Under the pieces are notes generated by a model. The model was not told where the DNA came from. It saw only the letters and a program-made list of their open reading frames with translations, and made no database searches. A stretch of 64,000 nucleotides of DNA. Source: Embleya hyalina. Its GTDB lineage: Bacteria; Actinomycetota; Actinomycetes; Streptomycetales; Streptomycetaceae. Positions 27,229-35,725 of this stretch are shown piece after piece; the first letter of the stretch is position 1, and the number at the start of each line of letters is the position of its first letter. The DNA is taken from NCBI RefSeq assembly GCF_003967355.1, contig NZ_BIFH01000016.1:62001-126000 (forward strand), in the 5' to 3' direction. A program made the translations under genes and the position numbers.

Positions 27229-28248
27229 TCACGCGCGGTTTCGATCCGGGGGCCGCGACTGCTGCGCGGGGGTGAGGTCGGCGACGAGGGAGCGGAAGGC
27301 CGCGCGGTAGACGCTCGGCGTGGTGCCGGTCGCGCGCAGGAAGTGCGTGCGCAGATTCGCGGGCGTGCCCAGGCCGGTCTGTGCCGCGATGCGTTCGACC
27401 GGGTCCTCGGTGCGCTCCAGCAGCCACTGGGCCCGCTGGATGCGGATGCGGAGCAGGTATTGCAGCGGGGACAGTCCGGTCTCGGCGCGGAATCGACGGG
27501 TGAGGCTGCGCACGCCGAGCCCGGCGTGGCCGGCGATGTCGGCGAGCGCGATCGGGTGGTGCAGGTTGGCCGCCAGCCACCCGGTGGTGGGTTCGAGGCT
27601 GCTGCCGGGCGGGGTGTACGCGCTGTGCGCGGCGTCGTCCGGGCCGTCGGCGTCGACGTCCTCGGCCGGGGCGTGCAGGTGGAGGAACAGTTGCCGCTCG
27701 GTCTCGATGGCCACGCCCGGGCCGTAGTCGAGCGTGATGAGGTCGAGGTACAGGTCGACGCCGCCGAGCACACCGGCGGCGGAGTGGAACCCGCCGTCGG
27801 CGACCACCTCACCCTCGGGGTCGACCTGGATCCGGGGGTGGCGCCGGGCCAGTTCCCGGGTGTACCGCCGGGCGGTGGCGGCGCGTCGGCCGTCCAGGAG
27901 ACCGGTGGCCGCGAGGGTGAAGGTCCCGGTGCCGACCGCGCCGATCCGGCCGGCGCGCGCGGCGACGCCCCGAAGCGCGGCGACGATCTCCGGCGCGGGT
28001 TCGTCGCGAAAGCCCGCGTGCCCCGGGATCAGGACCGTGTCGGCCTCCTCCAGCGCGGCCGGATCCCAGCACCCGTCCACCCGAAAAGCCCCGGGGTCGC
28101 CGGTCGCCGTGAAGCCCGGGGCGGTACAGATCCGCAGGTCGTAGGCGACCGGTGGGTGATGCCGGGCGGCGGTGCCGAAGACGAGTCCGGGGGCGGTGAG
28201 CTGATGCCCGGGGATTCCGTCGAGCGCGAGCACGGCGATCACTGGCAT
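27229..28248 (-). CDS. GlxA-like regulator (DJ-1/PfpI + AraC HTH), copy 1
   Basis: 339-residue regulator. Residues 1-180 are a DJ-1/PfpI-type domain (VIAVLALDGIPGHQLTAPG at the start, and VGTGTFTLAATGLLDGRRA near residue 105, where the usual nucleophilic Cys is replaced by Thr or Gly). Residues 220-320 are an AraC-type double helix-turn-helix (IALADIAGHAGLGVRSLTRR, and the second HTH ending FLRATGTTPSVYR). It is divergent from the secreted protease gene and paralogous to the regulator at 29388. Confidence 0.9.
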   Translation of the reverse strand: MPVIAVLALDGIPGHQLTAPGLVFGTAARHHPPVAYDLRICTAPGFTATGDPGAFRVDGCWDPAALEEADTVLIPGHAGFRDEPAPEIVAALRGVAARAGRIGAVGTGTFTLAATGLLDGRRAATARRYTRELARRHPRIQVDPEGEVVADGGFHSAAGVLGGVDLYLDLITLDYGPGVAIETERQLFLHLHAPAEDVDADGPDDAAHSAYTPPGSSLEPTTGWLAANLHHPIALADIAGHAGLGVRSLTRRFRAETGLSPLQYLLRIRIQRAQWLLERTEDPVERIAAQTGLGTPANLRTHFLRATGTTPSVYRAAFRSLVADLTPAQQSRPPDRNRA

Positions 28249-28406
28249 GTCCGGAATCTAGCCGAGGACGACATCGAGACGGCTGTTTCGAGCCGATCGC
28301 CGCGCCGAGGATGGATGGCACGAGGCCGGACGCGGGAGACGTCCGGCCCCGGGTACGGCCGCCGCACCCCTGTGCGGCCGATACTCCCTCCACGAAAGGT
28401 CACCAC

Positions 28407-29258
28407 ATGCGCGCATCCACCTCGCGTTCCACCGCCGGCCCCGCCCCGCGCCGCCGGCGCGGCCTGGTCGCCAAGGCGCTCACGGCCACGGGAGCGGCAC
28501 TCGTGCTCGGCACCACGGCCTTCGCCGGCAGCGCCGGGGCGATCGTCAACGGGCAGGACTCGACCGAGAAGTACCAGTTCATGGCCTACGTCCCGATGAA
28601 GGCGGGGGGCGTGGACGCCGGGTGCGGGGCCACTTTGATAGACCGGCAGTGGGTGCTCACCGCGGCGCACTGTGTCGACCGCGAGTTGCCGATCGAACTG
28701 GCCGGGACGGTGCGGATCGGCAGCGAGAACCGCATGCAGGGCGGCACCGTTCGCAAGATCGACAGGATCGTGATGCATCCCGGCTACTCGCAGCCGGCCG
28801 AGGAGGGTGGCTACAACGTGAACGACCTCGCGTTGATCCGCCTGGACCGGCCGGTCAAGGAGAAGCCGATCAAGCTCGCCAAGCAGGCCGGGCCGGTGGG
28901 CACGCCGACTCGACTGCTCGGCTTCGGCACCATCGTCGACCCGGACGGCCTGGAGAACGCGGTCTTCCCGAACCGGCTCCAGGAACTGGACACCCGCCTG
29001 GGCACCAGCGCCGAGTGCAACGGCCGCACCGACGGCACCCGCCTGTGCACGGTCAGCCGAAAGCTCGACGCCATGGCCTGCTTCGGCGACTCCGGCGGCC
29101 CGCAGATCCAGAAGAACCGCGCCGGCCGGTGGGAGCTGATCGGCACCACGTCGGGCGACGGCGACGGCAAGCCGGGCTGCGCGACGGGCCCGGGCCTGTA
29201 CACGAACGACACCGCGTACAAGAGCTGGATCCACAAGACGATCCACGGCGGCAGGTAG
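28407..29258 (+). CDS. Secreted trypsin-like serine protease (S1A)
   Basis: 283-residue protease. The N-terminus has a basic start (PRRRRG), a hydrophobic core and a cleavage site after AGSAGA, about residue 46, leaving a mature N-terminus IVNGQD, the form chymotrypsin-fold enzymes need for activity. The catalytic triad is visible: His in LTAAHC, Asp in NDLALIRL, Ser in GDSGGP. Six Cys can form the usual disulfides. The ATG follows GAAAGG. It is flanked by two paralogous GlxA-like regulator genes, one divergent, one downstream. Confidence 0.92.
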   Translation: MRASTSRSTAGPAPRRRRGLVAKALTATGAALVLGTTAFAGSAGAIVNGQDSTEKYQFMAYVPMKAGGVDAGCGATLIDRQWVLTAAHCVDRELPIELAGTVRIGSENRMQGGTVRKIDRIVMHPGYSQPAEEGGYNVNDLALIRLDRPVKEKPIKLAKQAGPVGTPTRLLGFGTIVDPDGLENAVFPNRLQELDTRLGTSAECNGRTDGTRLCTVSRKLDAMACFGDSGGPQIQKNRAGRWELIGTTSGDGDGKPGCATGPGLYTNDTAYKSWIHKTIHGGR

Positions 29259-29272
29259 GCCGAGGCGCCCGA

Positions 29273-29300
29273 CGCCCGGCGCGGTCGTCCGCGCCGGGCG
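29273..29300 (+). terminator. Terminator hairpin after protease gene
   Basis: Perfect 12-base stem CGCCCGGCGCGG / CCGCGCCGGGCG with loop TCGT, 15 bases after the stop codon. Confidence 0.75.
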
Positions 29301-29387
29301 CGGGTGTGATGCCGGGCGCGTGGGACACCCCGCGTCGTGTCGATGTGGCGCGCGGCGTCGGCGTGCCGCGGGTGATTGGATTCCCCC

Positions 29388-30368
29388 ATGTCGGTCGTCG
29401 CCGTGCTGGCCCTCGACGGGGTTCCCGGGCACCAGCTCACCACTCCCGGGCTGGTGTTCGGGGCCGCCGAACGCGACCATCGCGGCGTCGCGTACGAGGT
29501 CAGGATCTGTTCGGGCCCCGGTCCGCGGACGATCGCCGGACCGGCCGGTCCGCGGATCGGCGCGCCGTACGGGCTCGACGCCCTCGCGGACGCGGACGTC
29601 GTGCTGATCCCGGGCCACGACGGCTACCGGGACGCGCCGCCTGCCGGCGTCGTGCCGGCACTGCGCGCGGTGGCGCGACGGGGCGGCCGGATCGCCGCCG
29701 TCGACACCGGGACCTTCACGCTCGCCGCGACCGGACTCCTGAACGGACGCCGCGCCACCACCAATCGACGCCGTACCGACGAACTGGCCGAGCTGTATCC
29801 GGACATCGACGTCGATCCGCTCGGCATCGCGATCGAGGACGGCCCCTTCCTCACCGCGGCGGGCGTGTTCGGCGGCATGGACGTCTGTCTGCGCCTGCTC
29901 GCCCACGATCACGGCCGGCGGGTGGCCGACGCGACGAGCCGGGAACTGATCACCCCGCTGCACGTGTACGCCGACGACGTCCAGGAGACCATCGCCCGGC
30001 AGGTCGCCGCGACCGTCGGCCTGGAGCCGACGCTGCGCTGGATGCGCGCGCACCTCCACGATCCGCTCACGCTCGCCGACCTGGCCGCGCACGCCCGTAC
30101 CGGTGCGGGCAGCCTCACCCGCCGCTTCCGCGCGCACACCGGCCTCAGCCCGCTGCAATACCTCCTGCGCATGCGCCTGGAGGAGGCCCAACGCATGCTC
30201 CGGGAAACCGACATCCCCGTCGAGGAGATCGCGTACCGCGCGGGCTTCGTGTCGCCGGTCGCCATGCGCCGGCACTTTCGCGCGCTGACCGACTCCACCC
30301 CGCGCGCCTACCGGAGTGCCCACCGTGCCGCCGGCGACCGCCCCGCGCGCCGGCTCGACGCCGACTGA
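29388..30368 (+). CDS. GlxA-like regulator (DJ-1/PfpI + AraC HTH), copy 2
   Basis: 326-residue paralogue of the protein at 27229: same opening (VVAVLALDGVPGHQLTTPG), the same segment VDTGTFTLAATGLLNGRRA lacking the DJ-1 nucleophilic Cys, and the same AraC-type domain (LTLADLAAHARTGAGSLTRR, RMRLEEAQRMLRETDIPVEE, RAGFVSPVAMRRHFRALT). It lies downstream of the protease and beyond a terminator hairpin, so it probably has its own promoter. ATG 29388 gives alignment with copy 1 from residue 2; an earlier GTG at 29376 adds four residues. Confidence 0.9.
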   Translation: MSVVAVLALDGVPGHQLTTPGLVFGAAERDHRGVAYEVRICSGPGPRTIAGPAGPRIGAPYGLDALADADVVLIPGHDGYRDAPPAGVVPALRAVARRGGRIAAVDTGTFTLAATGLLNGRRATTNRRRTDELAELYPDIDVDPLGIAIEDGPFLTAAGVFGGMDVCLRLLAHDHGRRVADATSRELITPLHVYADDVQETIARQVAATVGLEPTLRWMRAHLHDPLTLADLAAHARTGAGSLTRRFRAHTGLSPLQYLLRMRLEEAQRMLRETDIPVEEIAYRAGFVSPVAMRRHFRALTDSTPRAYRSAHRAAGDRPARRLDAD

Positions 30369-30404
30369 CATCCGGGCCACGCGGCACCCGGCCGTCGTGC
30401 CGCG

Positions 30405-32177
30405 CTACTTGGCCTCGGCGTAGGTGTGGGTCGCCGTCGGGACCAGGGGCAGCAGGACGGGGGTGTCGCCGAAGACCAGGGTTCGGGCCTCCTCCGCGGC
30501 CTCGGTGATCGCGGCGGATACCGCGTCGGTCAGGTCGGCGGGGCTGTGCACCACGAACTCGTCGTGTTGGAAGAAGACCAGATGCGGGCGGCCCGACGGG
30601 GACGCGTCGTAGCGGGCGAGCCGGCGGCGCAACGCGGCGAGCAGGGCCAGTGCCCAGTCGGCGGCACTGGCCTGGATGACGAAGTTGCGGGTGAAGCGAC
30701 CCCGGGCGCGCGTCGATCGGGCGCCCGCGTCGTCGGTGCGGTCGGCGTTGGGTTCGCCGCTCGCGCCGCCCTCGGCGAGGTCGAGCCAGGCGGAGGACGG
30801 CGGCGGGCAGGTGCGCCCGAGGCGCGACCGTACGATGCCGCCCTCCTCGCCGGTGCGCGCGGCGGCCTCGACGTAGCCCATCGCGTCCGGATATCGCCGC
30901 CGCAGGGTGGTCAGGAGCGGGCCGATGTCGCCGCTGGTCTGCCCGTACATCGCGCCGAGCAGGCCGAGTTTGGCCTTGGCCCGATCGCCCTGGAAGGCGG
31001 CCTTGGCCAACGCCTCGTACAGGTCGCCGGCGGCGGCCGAGCGGGCCAGCCCGGCGTCCCCGGACATCGCGGCCAGCACGCGCGGCTCCAACTGCGCCGC
31101 GTCGGCGACCACCAGCCGCCACCCGGGGTCGGCCACCACCGCGCCGCGCAGGACGCGCGGGATCTGCAGCGCGCCGCCGCCGCGACCGGCCCAGCGGCCG
31201 GTGACGACGCCGCCGACCACGTACTCGGGGCGGAATCGGCCGGCGCGTACCCAGGTGTCCTGCCACGCCCATCCGTGCGCGGCGTGCAGGCGGGCGAGTT
31301 CCTTGTACCTGATCAACAGCGCGGCGGCCGGGTGGGCCACGTCGCGCAGGTACCAGGTGCGGGTGGAGGTCAGTCGTACGCCCTGATCGGCGAACGCCTT
31401 CATCACCTGCGGATGCGAATCGGGGTTGAACGCCCGCCCGCCGAGCGCCGCGCGCAGTTGCTCGGCCAGGTCGACGAGGTGTTGCGGCGGCGCGCCCGCG
31501 ACCCGGGGCCGGGCGCCGAGCAGTTCGGTGAGCAGCGCGTCGTGGACGTCGACCCGCCAGGGCAGCCCGTCGGCCGCCATCTCCGCCGCGGCCAGCCCGC
31601 CCGCCGACTCGGCGGCGACCAGGAGCCGGAAGCGGGAGCGCCGGGCGGCGTCCTCGATCGTGTCGATGCGGCGCACCTGGTCGGCGTGCACCGCCACCAC
31701 GGCCTCCAGCGCGTCGACGCCGGCGGGCAGCCGCAGCCGATCGGGGACGAACAGGCTGTCCTGCGCGTCGGCGACGCCGATCGGCAGGTCCTCGGGCACC
31801 GGCAGGCCCTTCAGCCGGGCCCAGGCCGCGCCCAGCGAGCGGGGTTCGCCGATCCGCTCCTCGTGTGCGAGCAGCAGCGACTCGACCAGCGCGAGGTCGT
31901 GACAGCGGCTCACCCGGGAGGGCGACAACGGCGCGTAGGCACTCTCCGCCGAGGCCCACACCCACCGAGGCGGCACCGGCGCGGCCTCGAAGTCGGCTAC
32001 CGCCGCGACCAGATCGGCCACGTGGACGGCCGCACCGAGCGGCACCCCGTCGTCGCCCAGCGGCCGCAGCCGCCCCCCGTGCCCGTAGGCGTCGGCCGCC
32101 ACGGCCACTCGAGGCGCCCTCACCCGCACCACGCCCCCGGCCCGGCCCGGTCGACCCAGGCACGGCACACCCCGCAC
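30405..32177 (-). CDS. Family A DNA polymerase, Klenow-like (bifunctional exonuclease/polymerase type)
   Basis: About 590 residues, without the 5'-3' nuclease domain of Pol I. The polymerase motifs are present: motif A VVADAAQLEPRVLAAMSGD, motif B RAKAKLGLLGAMYGQT (the dNTP-binding Arg and Lys kept, the usual Phe is Leu), and motif C FFQHDEFVVHSP with the catalytic Asp-Glu. The N-terminal 180 residues correspond to the 3'-5' exonuclease region, but I cannot find a clear DxE exonuclease motif, so proofreading is doubtful. The true start may be a GTG about 17-20 codons in (MRAPRVAVAADAYG). This actinobacterial type is distinct from housekeeping PolA; its role is uncertain. Confidence 0.88.
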   Translation of the reverse strand: MRGVPCLGRPGRAGGVVRVRAPRVAVAADAYGHGGRLRPLGDDGVPLGAAVHVADLVAAVADFEAAPVPPRWVWASAESAYAPLSPSRVSRCHDLALVESLLLAHEERIGEPRSLGAAWARLKGLPVPEDLPIGVADAQDSLFVPDRLRLPAGVDALEAVVAVHADQVRRIDTIEDAARRSRFRLLVAAESAGGLAAAEMAADGLPWRVDVHDALLTELLGARPRVAGAPPQHLVDLAEQLRAALGGRAFNPDSHPQVMKAFADQGVRLTSTRTWYLRDVAHPAAALLIRYKELARLHAAHGWAWQDTWVRAGRFRPEYVVGGVVTGRWAGRGGGALQIPRVLRGAVVADPGWRLVVADAAQLEPRVLAAMSGDAGLARSAAAGDLYEALAKAAFQGDRAKAKLGLLGAMYGQTSGDIGPLLTTLRRRYPDAMGYVEAAARTGEEGGIVRSRLGRTCPPPSSAWLDLAEGGASGEPNADRTDDAGARSTRARGRFTRNFVIQASAADWALALLAALRRRLARYDASPSGRPHLVFFQHDEFVVHSPADLTDAVSAAITEAAEEARTLVFGDTPVLLPLVPTATHTYAEAK

Positions 32178-32328
32178 CGAGTCGAACCCACGGCCGACCT
32201 CCTCTCACCGCACCGAATACGCACGAACCACCCACAAGCGACAAGACCGCCGACCGACGAACACTACCCGGCACCCCCGACAGACACGGCACCGACGCGA
32301 ACGAGGCGCGGAGGCGCGGAACGGGTGG

Positions 32329-33324
32329 TCAGGGGGAGGTCGCGTAGCGGACGGCGGCCGCGGTGGCGCGGTCGTGCAGGGACGTGCGCAACGACCGGGG
32401 GGCCAGGGCCTCGGCGTCCGGGTCGAGTTGCCACAGGGCCCACTCGGCGTGGCGGGCGTCCTGGAAGGTCACTTCCAGGCGCAGTCGGCCGTCCGCCTCG
32501 GGCTCTTCGGCGCGCACGGCCAGCGCGGTGGCCAGCAGTTCCTCCCGCCGCGCCGGGTTCACCCGTACCAGTACGGCGAATTGTTCGTCGGCCAGGAACT
32601 GCGCGCAGCGTTCGCGCCAGACCCGGTCCAGGTCGACCCGGTTCGGCCGCTGCGCCGGTTCGGGAAGTTCCTCGGCGGCCAGCACCCGGGACAGCCGGTA
32701 CGTGCGGTCCTCGCCGGATCGGGTGGCCAGCAGATAGCCCCGATCGCGCACGGTGACCAGGCCGATCGGGTCCACCGTGCGCCACTTCGGCTCCCGACCC
32801 GCGGCCGCGTAGTGGATCCGGAGCCGGTGTCCGGCCAGCACCGCGCGCCGGACCTCGATCATCGCCGTACCGGGCACCTCCTCGGCCGGCGACCGGCGCG
32901 AGAGCAGGTCCGTCTCGGGCTCGACGAGAAACCGCTGCGCCGCGTCGTTCGCGGTGGCCCGATGGCTTTCGGGCAGTGCGTCGACCACCTTGCGCATCGC
33001 CGAGGCGAGTGCCGACCCGAGGCCGAACACCTGCTCGCCGCGCCCCGATCCGGCGGCGAGCAGGGCAAGGGCCTCGTCGTGGTTCAGTCCGGTGAGCTCG
33101 GTCCGGAAACCGGGCGACAACACGAACCCGCCGTGCCGACCGCGCTCGGCGTACACCGGGACGCCGGCCGCGGACAGCGCCTCGATGTCGCGCAGCACCG
33201 TGCGCGTGGACACCTCCAGCTCGTCGGCCAGCGTGGCGGCGGTCAACCGACCGCGCCGACGCAGCAACAACACCAGCGAAACCAACCGATCGGCGCGCAC
33301 CTCGAGAATTTTATCGGAATACAT
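32329..33324 (-). CDS. YafY-type regulator with HTH and WYL domains
   Basis: 331-residue transcription factor. An HTH_11 domain is at residues 12-55 (GRLTAATLADELEVSTRTVLRDI) and the WYL ligand-binding domain covers about 150-230 (RIHYAAAGREPKWRTVDPIGL). The C-terminal WCX-like extension is present. WYL domains sense nucleotides or other metabolites. It is divergent from ridA, which it probably controls together with itself. Confidence 0.9.
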   Translation of the reverse strand: MYSDKILEVRADRLVSLVLLLRRRGRLTAATLADELEVSTRTVLRDIEALSAAGVPVYAERGRHGGFVLSPGFRTELTGLNHDEALALLAAGSGRGEQVFGLGSALASAMRKVVDALPESHRATANDAAQRFLVEPETDLLSRRSPAEEVPGTAMIEVRRAVLAGHRLRIHYAAAGREPKWRTVDPIGLVTVRDRGYLLATRSGEDRTYRLSRVLAAEELPEPAQRPNRVDLDRVWRERCAQFLADEQFAVLVRVNPARREELLATALAVRAEEPEADGRLRLEVTFQDARHAEWALWQLDPDAEALAPRSLRTSLHDRATAAAVRYATSP

Positions 33325-33429
33325 GACCGAGGATGTCGTGATTCATTGCGAGGCTCTTCCCCACGACGTCGGAGCCGGCCGTCGGGCCGGCGGACGTACG
33401 TACTTGCGACACACACGAATGGAGCCGAC

Positions 33430-33831
33430 GTGGCGATGGAACGAACGGCAGTCAACCCGGTGACGTGGTCGACGGAGCTCGGGTTCAACCAGGGAGAGGT
33501 CGTCTCCGGGCACACCCGGACCCTGTACTGCTCCGGGCAGACCGCGATGAGCGCCGAGGGCAGGCCCGAGCACGACGGCGACATGGCGGCGCAGTTGACG
33601 CTGGCCCTCGACAACCTGGAGGCCGTTCTCGGCGAGGCCGGCATGTCCCTCGCGAACCTGATCCGGCTCAACGTCCACACGACCGACGTCGATCTGCTCT
33701 TTCGGCACTACGGCGTGCTGGCGTCACGATTGGGTGCCGCCGGGGTGGCGCCGACCACCACGATGCTCGGGGTGACCCGGCTGGCGATCCCAACCCTGAT
33801 GGTCGAACTCGAGGGGACCGCGGTCGCCTGA
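33430..33831 (+). CDS. ridA: RidA-family protein
   Basis: 133-residue protein of the YjgF/YER057c/UK114 family, trimeric enzymes that hydrolyse reactive enamine/imine intermediates of PLP enzymes. Signatures: TLYCSGQTAMSAEGRPEHDGD and ANLIRLNVHTTDVD, where the Arg binds the substrate carboxylate. The GTG at 33430 is five bases after GGAG; the ATG at 33436 is an alternative. Divergent from the WYL regulator. Confidence 0.9.
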   Translation: MAMERTAVNPVTWSTELGFNQGEVVSGHTRTLYCSGQTAMSAEGRPEHDGDMAAQLTLALDNLEAVLGEAGMSLANLIRLNVHTTDVDLLFRHYGVLASRLGAAGVAPTTTMLGVTRLAIPTLMVELEGTAVA

Positions 33832-33966
33832 CGCGACCTCGGCGCCGGGTGGGGGCGGGCCACGAATCGCGGGGGGTTAGGTTCGTACGCGGAGCGGTCG
33901 GTCGCCGCCGTGCCCCGGTGGCATCGATCGACCGCGGTCTCGTCGTCGTTGTGAGGAGTGCGTTCC

Positions 33967-34269
33967 ATGGCTCGTGTACCTTCCGCCGCCGTTGCCGCCG
34001 CCGGGTTGGTCGGCGGGTACGCGGTCGCCCGTTATACGAAGCGGCGGCCGCTCGGCGGCGCGGTGCTCGCCGCGGCGGGTGCGGTGGCGGCCAAGGGGTG
34101 GCGGGAGCGGGCCGGTACGCCGACCGCCGCCGCGCTGACCGGGCTGTACACGGTCGCGTTCGGCGCCTCGCACCCACTCGCGAAGAGGATCGGCGCCTGG
34201 CCCTCGGTGTTCGCGGTGGCCGGCACGGTGGCCGCCGCCTCGTACGTACTCGCGGACCGCAGGGCATAG
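33967..34269 (+). CDS. Small integral membrane protein
   Basis: 100-residue hydrophobic protein with three probable membrane segments (about residues 5-22, 30-45 and 75-95), separated by basic loops (ARYTKRRP, KGWRERAG). The ATG is preceded by GAGGAG at eight bases. I do not recognise the family. It stands alone and ends in front of a strong bidirectional terminator. Confidence 0.65.
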   Translation: MARVPSAAVAAAGLVGGYAVARYTKRRPLGGAVLAAAGAVAAKGWRERAGTPTAAALTGLYTVAFGASHPLAKRIGAWPSVFAVAGTVAAASYVLADRRA

Positions 34270-34303
34270 GAGGGCATCGAGCGGGGCGTCGCCGCCCCCG
34301 AAC

Positions 34304-34338
34304 GAGGGCACGCCACGCGGGTCGCGTGGCGTGCCCTC
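34304..34338. terminator. Bidirectional terminator, perfect 15-base-pair stem
   Basis: GAGGGCACGCCACGC pairs without mismatch to 34324-34338 over the five-base loop GGGTC, between the convergent membrane-protein and sigma-factor genes. Confidence 0.85.
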
Positions 34339-34345
34339 CGGCACG

Positions 34346-34939
34346 TCAGCCGGCCCTGCGGTGCGGGGTGGGGCGGGGTTCCGGGGAGTCGTAGCCGACT
34401 TCGTCGGCCTCGCGCAGGAGTGCGATCAGGTCGCTTCGGGCCCTGGCGACGCGTGAGCGTACGGTGCCGATCGGGCAGCCGGCGATGACGGCCGCCTCGG
34501 CGTAGCCGAAGTCGAGCACCTGTGTCAGTACGAAGGCCTCGCGTCGGGCCGGATGCAGCGCGCCGAACAGGTCGTCGAGGGCCAGGCCCTCGTCGAAGCC
34601 GGGACGGGTGATGTCCTGGCGGCGCTCGGCGACTTCCACCCAGTCCTCGACGGCGGCGGTACGGGGTCGCGCGGCCGCCGCACGATAGCGGTCGACGACG
34701 GTTCGTCGGGCGATGGACAACAACCAGGTCCGGACCGAGGACGCCCCCGTGAAACGCGGCAGCGCCGTCCAGGCCCGCAGGTACGTCTCCTGGGTGAGGT
34801 CGTCCGCGCTCTGGACGTCGGTCAGGTACGCGACGAAGCGCCACACGTCGCGATGCGTGCCCCGGACGAAGTCGTCCACGGCCTCCGGGTCACCGGCCGC
34901 GCCGGCGAGGGCCCTCGCGGTCAGGTCGAAGTCGGGCAT
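34346..34939 (-). CDS. sigC: ECF sigma factor, SigC-like
   Basis: 197-residue sigma factor. Region 2 reads DVWRFVAYLTDVQSADDLTQ followed by ETYLRA, almost the same as Mycobacterium tuberculosis SigC as I remember it. Region 4 has GYAEAAVIAGCPIGTVRSRV. The ATG at 34939 follows GGGGGA and starts where the family does; an in-frame ATG at 35209 with GAGGA upstream would add about 90 Pro/His/Arg-rich residues with fair GC3, so a longer form is possible. No anti-sigma gene is adjacent. Mycobacterial SigC has been linked to copper supply, which fits the copper genes that follow. Confidence 0.88.
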   Translation of the reverse strand: MPDFDLTARALAGAAGDPEAVDDFVRGTHRDVWRFVAYLTDVQSADDLTQETYLRAWTALPRFTGASSVRTWLLSIARRTVVDRYRAAAARPRTAAVEDWVEVAERRQDITRPGFDEGLALDDLFGALHPARREAFVLTQVLDFGYAEAAVIAGCPIGTVRSRVARARSDLIALLREADEVGYDSPEPRPTPHRRAG

Positions 34940-35725
34940 GGAATCCCCCGACCGGCGGGAGTCGAGCGGGGTCACCGAGGCGGTGCGCTCGCCGCGCGAG
35001 GCTTCGGGCGCACGGGACGGGTCGGGCGTGGGGTGTGCGGTACGGCGCCCCGCGGGGCGCAACATCACGGTCGTCGCGAGCCCCGAACCGGCGGGACGCC
35101 TCGGGTCGGGCGCGGGCGCCGACGGCAGTGCCGACAGCGCCGGCGGTCGGTGGTCGGGCCGGTGTTCGGAGCGGTGTTCCGATCGGGTGACAGGGTGGAG
35201 AGCAGACATGGTCCACGTCCTCGTCGAGCGGGCGGCGATCGATCGGCGCCGGGCGGATCGATGCCGAGCGGGTGGAGGGGCGCGCACCGGGAGCCGAGCG
35301 CGGCGGTGCCTGCGACTCGGACTCGACGACGGTGCGGTGGAGCACCCGAGGACACGCCGACCCACACCCGTGACGCGGCACCGGGCCGGTCCGATCGGGT
35401 CGAGCCGGATCCGACGCCGGGCGTGCCGACGGGAGGGGTGGCGGCGTCGCGGATCGGGACGACGCCCGCCCGTTCCCGACGCCCGGGGCGGCCGCGACCA
35501 CGTCGCGGACCGCGCCGGGGCGGCGGGAACCGGGGAACGTTTCCCGGTCACGACACCGGCGTCACCCGGGTGATCGGTACGCCTGAATCCACCGACCGCG
35601 ACGCGCCGACGCGCCCGGGACGCGCCCGGATCGGGCGGGGTCACCGCGCCGAAGGCACGACGGACCCGGCCGTCCCGCGCGGTCGTGCGTGGGCCGGAGC
35701 GCACATCGGTGGACGTCGGTGGACG
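34940..35725. other. Region upstream of sigma factor without a clear gene
   Basis: Nearly 790 bases. The first 270 may be an N-terminal extension of the sigma factor. The rest has open frames on both strands, but all translate to Arg/Pro-rich sequence. A small direct repeat (GGTGTTCGG/GGTGTTCCG near 35161) is the only structure noticed. Confidence 0.45.
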
